Program-made: the position numbers and the translations under genes
Assembly (NCBI RefSeq): GCF_024734405.1
Contig: NZ_CP059556.1
Coordinates: 6,076,001 to 6,140,000, forward strand
DNA from: Saccharopolyspora gregorii
GTDB taxonomy: Bacteria > Actinomycetota > Actinomycetes > Mycobacteriales > Pseudonocardiaceae
Length of the DNA: 64,000 bases
Direction: 5' to 3'
The notes under the pieces: generated by a model
Told to the model about the DNA's origin: nothing
The model's database searches: none
The model's input: the letters and a program-made list of their open reading frames with translations, nothing else
Part shown: positions 63,524-64,000 of the stretch, piece by piece
Numbering within the stretch: position 1 is the first letter of the stretch
Layout: every line of letters starts with the position of its first letter

Positions 63524-64000
63524 TCAGAGGATGGGGGACGGGGTGTACCGGGCCGCCTCGGGGTAGCGGGCGACGACCTCGTCCACCGCGGCGACGACGG
63601 CCGCGACCTGGGCGGAGGCCGCGCCGGTGAAGGACAGCCGGTCGGCGAGCAGCTCCTCCAGCGCCGCCTTGTCCAGCGGCAGCCGCTCGTCCGCGGCGAG
63701 CCGGTCCAGCAGGTCGTTGCGCTCGATCCCCTGCTCCCGCATGGCCAGCGCCACGGCGACCGCGTTCTCCTTGATCGCCTCGTGCGCGGTCTCCCGGCCG
63801 ACGCCGGCGCGCACCGCGGCCATCAGCACCTTCGTCGTCGCCAGGAACGGCAGGTAGCGGTCCAGCTCGCGGGCCACCACGGCCGGGTAGGCGCCGAACT
63901 CGTCGAGCACCGTCAGGAACGTCTCCAGCAGCCCGTCGAACGCGAAGAACGCGTCCGGCAGCGCGATGCGGCGCACCACCGAGCAGGACACGTCGCCCTC
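63524..64000 (-). CDS. purB: Adenylosuccinate lyase, 3' part
   Basis: 158 residues visible, in frame to the window edge: [79 protein letters not shown]. It is the C-terminal domain of PurB, which splits SAICAR and adenylosuccinate. The signature loop and start lie outside. Confidence 0.93.
   Translation of the reverse strand, partial: EGDVSCSVVRRIALPDAFFAFDGLLETFLTVLDEFGAYPAVVARELDRYLPFLATTKVLMAAVRAGVGRETAHEAIKENAVAVALAMREQGIERNDLLDRLAADERLPLDKAALEELLADRLSFTGAASAQVAAVVAAVDEVVARYPEAARYTPSPIL

Overview
The DNA is a very GC-rich actinomycete chromosome segment with strong G/C bias at third codon positions. Several genes point to a mycothiol-using, spore-forming actinobacterium of the Pseudonocardiaceae type (Saccharopolyspora or a relative): a mycothiol synthase (mshD), GlnR, an LmeA-like protein, a DUF3073 protein, a homologue of the c-di-GMP-responsive anti-sigma factor RsiG, and a LuxR regulator with a TTA codon just after its start. 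The genus is inference. As I recall it, the order from purB/purC through purSQL, purF, purM, DUF3073, ygfZ, nitrobindin-like, sseC/cysA2, thiX, lmeA, glnR, mshD, pst/phoU, LCP to dusB resembles the Rv0777-Rv0823 block of Mycobacterium tuberculosis. So most of the window is an old core neighbourhood with accessory genes inserted.

Layout. 1-7.6 kb is accessory: a self-sufficient P450-reductase fusion of the CYP102 (P450 BM3) class behind a TetR repressor with a perfect operator, a second TetR regulator divergent from a DUF1348 protein, a VOC protein, an S51 peptidase and a tRNA-Lys. 8-22 kb holds dusB, a diguanylate cyclase, a large LCP cell-wall ligase with a huge disordered cytoplasmic tail, phoU, the pstSCAB phosphate transporter behind a Pho box, mshD, and a small secreted protein followed by a lipoprotein. 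22-34 kb holds glnR, lmeA-thiX, a sulfurtransferase operon behind a cysteine-containing leader peptide, a 36-residue membrane peptide, a nitrobindin-like protein, a class IV aminotransferase, and a long co-oriented run fur-ygfZ-BKACE-like-rsiG-asparaginase. 34-46 kb holds methyltransferase and regulator genes, DUF3073, purM, purF, a broken DD-peptidase gene, a LuxR regulator, a subtilisin and a PRC-barrel protein. 46-56 kb holds a GH15 hydrolase overlapping a glucose dehydrogenase, a PAS-GGDEF-EAL protein, a GH25 lysozyme, a pentapeptide-type membrane protein and remains of a DUF5753/DUF397 locus. 56-64 kb is the purine block: purS, a small overlapping reading frame, purQ, purL, then an MBL hydrolase, an Asp-rich secreted protein, a deacetylase-like protein, purC and the 3' part of purB.

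How the genes work together. Six de novo purine genes (purB, C, S, Q, L and F, M) are spread over separate units. Phosphate uptake (Pst, PhoU), nitrogen control (GlnR), sulfur transfer (rhodanese/DUF1416 with thioredoxin and mycothiol genes) and c-di-GMP signalling (two GGDEF proteins plus RsiG) sit together. At least nine starts show a TANNNT-like hexamer 6-7 bases before an ATG or GTG with no ribosome binding site, which indicates leaderless transcription. Many genes end in perfect GC-rich hairpins, usually without a T-tract. I see no CRISPR array, phage, insertion sequence or biosynthetic megasynthase. The observations most worth checking are the 47-codon frame coupled to both purS and purQ, the leaderless leader peptide before the sulfurtransferase genes, the leaderless membrane micropeptide, the RsiG homologue with one altered ligand motif, and the metal-site-less BKACE-like gene beside it.
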